DNA of 64,000 bases, from the NCBI GenBank assembly GCA_001899765.1, contig MKWM01000019.1, forward strand, positions 138,538 to 202,537, in the 5' to 3' direction. Positions 63,113-64,000 of the stretch are shown here, one piece after another (position 1 is the stretch's first letter; each line of letters begins with the position of its first letter). Source of the DNA: Thiobacillus sp. 63-78 (lineage in GTDB: Bacteria > Pseudomonadota > Gammaproteobacteria > Burkholderiales > Thiobacillaceae). The notes beneath the pieces are model-generated. The model was not told where the DNA came from and searched no databases. It saw only the letters and a program-made list of their open reading frames with translations. Both the position numbers and the translations under genes were made by a program.

Positions 63113-64000
63113 ATGGCGAATTCGCCTTTCGATCTGACCAGCGAGACCGGCTATCGCGCCTGGCGCACCGCCAAACTCGCCGCGTATCCGCGCAGCGTAG
63201 ACGAACTGATCGTGCCCCTGGCCGATCCGCGGCAGCTTTCTGCCGCCGAAACCGTGGCGATCGAATCCTGCTGCGCGCGCGCCAATATGGCGATCTATCG
63301 CTCGTCGCATCTACCCGCAGCCGACAAATCGATCCCGCGTCAGTTGTCGCTGCAACTCGGCCTTGTTCGCCTGGAAGGCAACTATCTCGCCGACGAAGAC
63401 GGGCTGTCCAGCATCACCCCCGCAAGCGACGAGCACGGCGTGCGCGGCGAGTTCATTCCCTACACGCACAAACCGATCAACTGGCACACCGACGGCTACT
63501 ACAATGCGCTCGACCGCCGCATCCTGGGCATGACGCTGCACTGTGTACAGGACGCCGAGAGCGGCGGCGAAAACGCGCTGCTCGATCACGAAATCGCCTA
63601 TCTCCAGTTACGCGACGTCAACCCCGATTATGTCGCCGCGCTGATGCAGGCGGATGCGATGACCATCCCCGCGCGCATGGACGAAGGCAACGTCGCCCGT
63701 CCCGCACAAAGCGGGCCGGTATTCGCGGTCGACCCCGTGCAGGGTTTCCTCACCATGCGCTATACCGCACGCACCCGCTCGATCGTGTGGAAAGACGACG
63801 CCATCACACAAGCCGCCGTCAGGACGCTGGCCGACATTCTCGCCAGTTCGGAATACATTCTCAACGCGCGCCTGCAACCCGGCATGGGCCTCCTCTGCAA
63901 CAACGTGCTGCACACCCGCAGCGGGTTTTCCGATTCTCCCGGCCGCCGTCGCCTGCTCTATCGCGGGCGCTATTACGATCGCCTGCGTTTTGATTTGAAC
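63113..64000 (+). CDS. TauD/TfdA-family dioxygenase (3' end cut by window edge)
   Basis: 296 residues are visible with no stop before the edge. It has the iron-binding His-x-Asp (INWHTDGYYN near residue 125), the distal histidine (NNVLHTRSG near 267) and the 2-oxoglutarate arginine (LLYRGRYY near 288), so it is an Fe(II)/2-oxoglutarate dioxygenase. Family substrates include taurine and other sulfonates; here the substrate is unknown. ATG 63113 is chosen as the first codon before the conserved region. Confidence 0.85.
   Translation, partial: MANSPFDLTSETGYRAWRTAKLAAYPRSVDELIVPLADPRQLSAAETVAIESCCARANMAIYRSSHLPAADKSIPRQLSLQLGLVRLEGNYLADEDGLSSITPASDEHGVRGEFIPYTHKPINWHTDGYYNALDRRILGMTLHCVQDAESGGENALLDHEIAYLQLRDVNPDYVAALMQADAMTIPARMDEGNVARPAQSGPVFAVDPVQGFLTMRYTARTRSIVWKDDAITQAAVRTLADILASSEYILNARLQPGMGLLCNNVLHTRSGFSDSPGRRRLLYRGRYYDRLRFDLN

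Overview
The window is a stretch of a GC-rich bacterial chromosome, most likely from a Thiobacillus-like sulfur-oxidising betaproteobacterium. The basis is content: a complete reverse-type dissimilatory sulfite reductase (dsr) operon, a cobalt-type thiocyanate hydrolase (scn) operon very like that of Thiobacillus thioparus, cyanase, a sulfide:quinone-oxidoreductase-like enzyme, and a chromosomal background (PqiABC, YceH, OmpA/glycine-zipper lipoprotein, MetA) normal for Betaproteobacteria. No rRNA, tRNA, CRISPR array or insertion sequence was seen.

Layout. 1-10.9 kb is housekeeping and envelope: a metA-family acyltransferase (cut by the left edge) with a P-loop ATPase, an ECF sigma/anti-sigma pair with a secreted COG4315-type protein, YceH, a PEBP protein, an OmpA-like lipoprotein, a patatin lipoprotein, an MsbA-like exporter and a coiled-coil membrane protein. 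11.0-19.8 kb is one long minus-strand operon: scnB-scnA-scnC, the P15K-type activator, an ABC importer (ATPase, Tat-exported binding protein, two permeases), then DsrE-like, TusA-like, SQR-like and DUF1641 proteins. It reads as import of thiocyanate, hydrolysis to ammonia and carbonyl sulfide, and disposal of the released sulfur. 20.4-23.7 kb is a second minus-strand cluster that carries paralogues of ScnB and ScnA but no catalytic ScnC; instead it has a DGC-type cysteine protein and a thiamine-diphosphate enzyme. I know of no described system of this composition. 24.2-27.7 kb has a methyltransferase, cyanase (cynS), a CbiM-type cobalt permease and a divergent CynR-like LysR regulator. 28.0-31.2 kb has a GlcF-like iron-sulfur protein, an outer-membrane protein and a PhzF protein. 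31.4-36.1 kb is a signalling block (GAF histidine kinase, NarL-type regulator, PotD-like binding protein, Cache-HAMP-GGDEF cyclase). 36.3-40.7 kb holds pqiA-pqiA-pqiB-pqiC and a YSC84/SYLF lipoprotein.

40.9-59.8 kb is a minus-strand run: dsrABEFHCMKLJOPNR, then cysG (siroheme), nifJ (pyruvate:ferredoxin oxidoreductase) and a dihydroorotate-dehydrogenase-like gene. Divergent from dsrA, 60.3-64 kb holds a small conserved protein, a Cas6/Cmx6-like protein without any CRISPR array, a DsrC homologue that has lost all cysteines, a rhodanese, an unknown protein and a TauD-like dioxygenase cut by the right edge.

The thread tying the centre together is a 48-bp LysR-type operator that I found four times (19971, 24069, 26666, 27766), each pointed at a different transcription unit: the scn operon, the scn-like second cluster, the cobalt-permease/cyanase pair and the GlcF-like gene. 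With the CynR-like gene in the middle, this defines a probable thiocyanate/cyanate regulon and brings the unexplained scnAB-like/TPP cluster and the GlcF-like gene into it.
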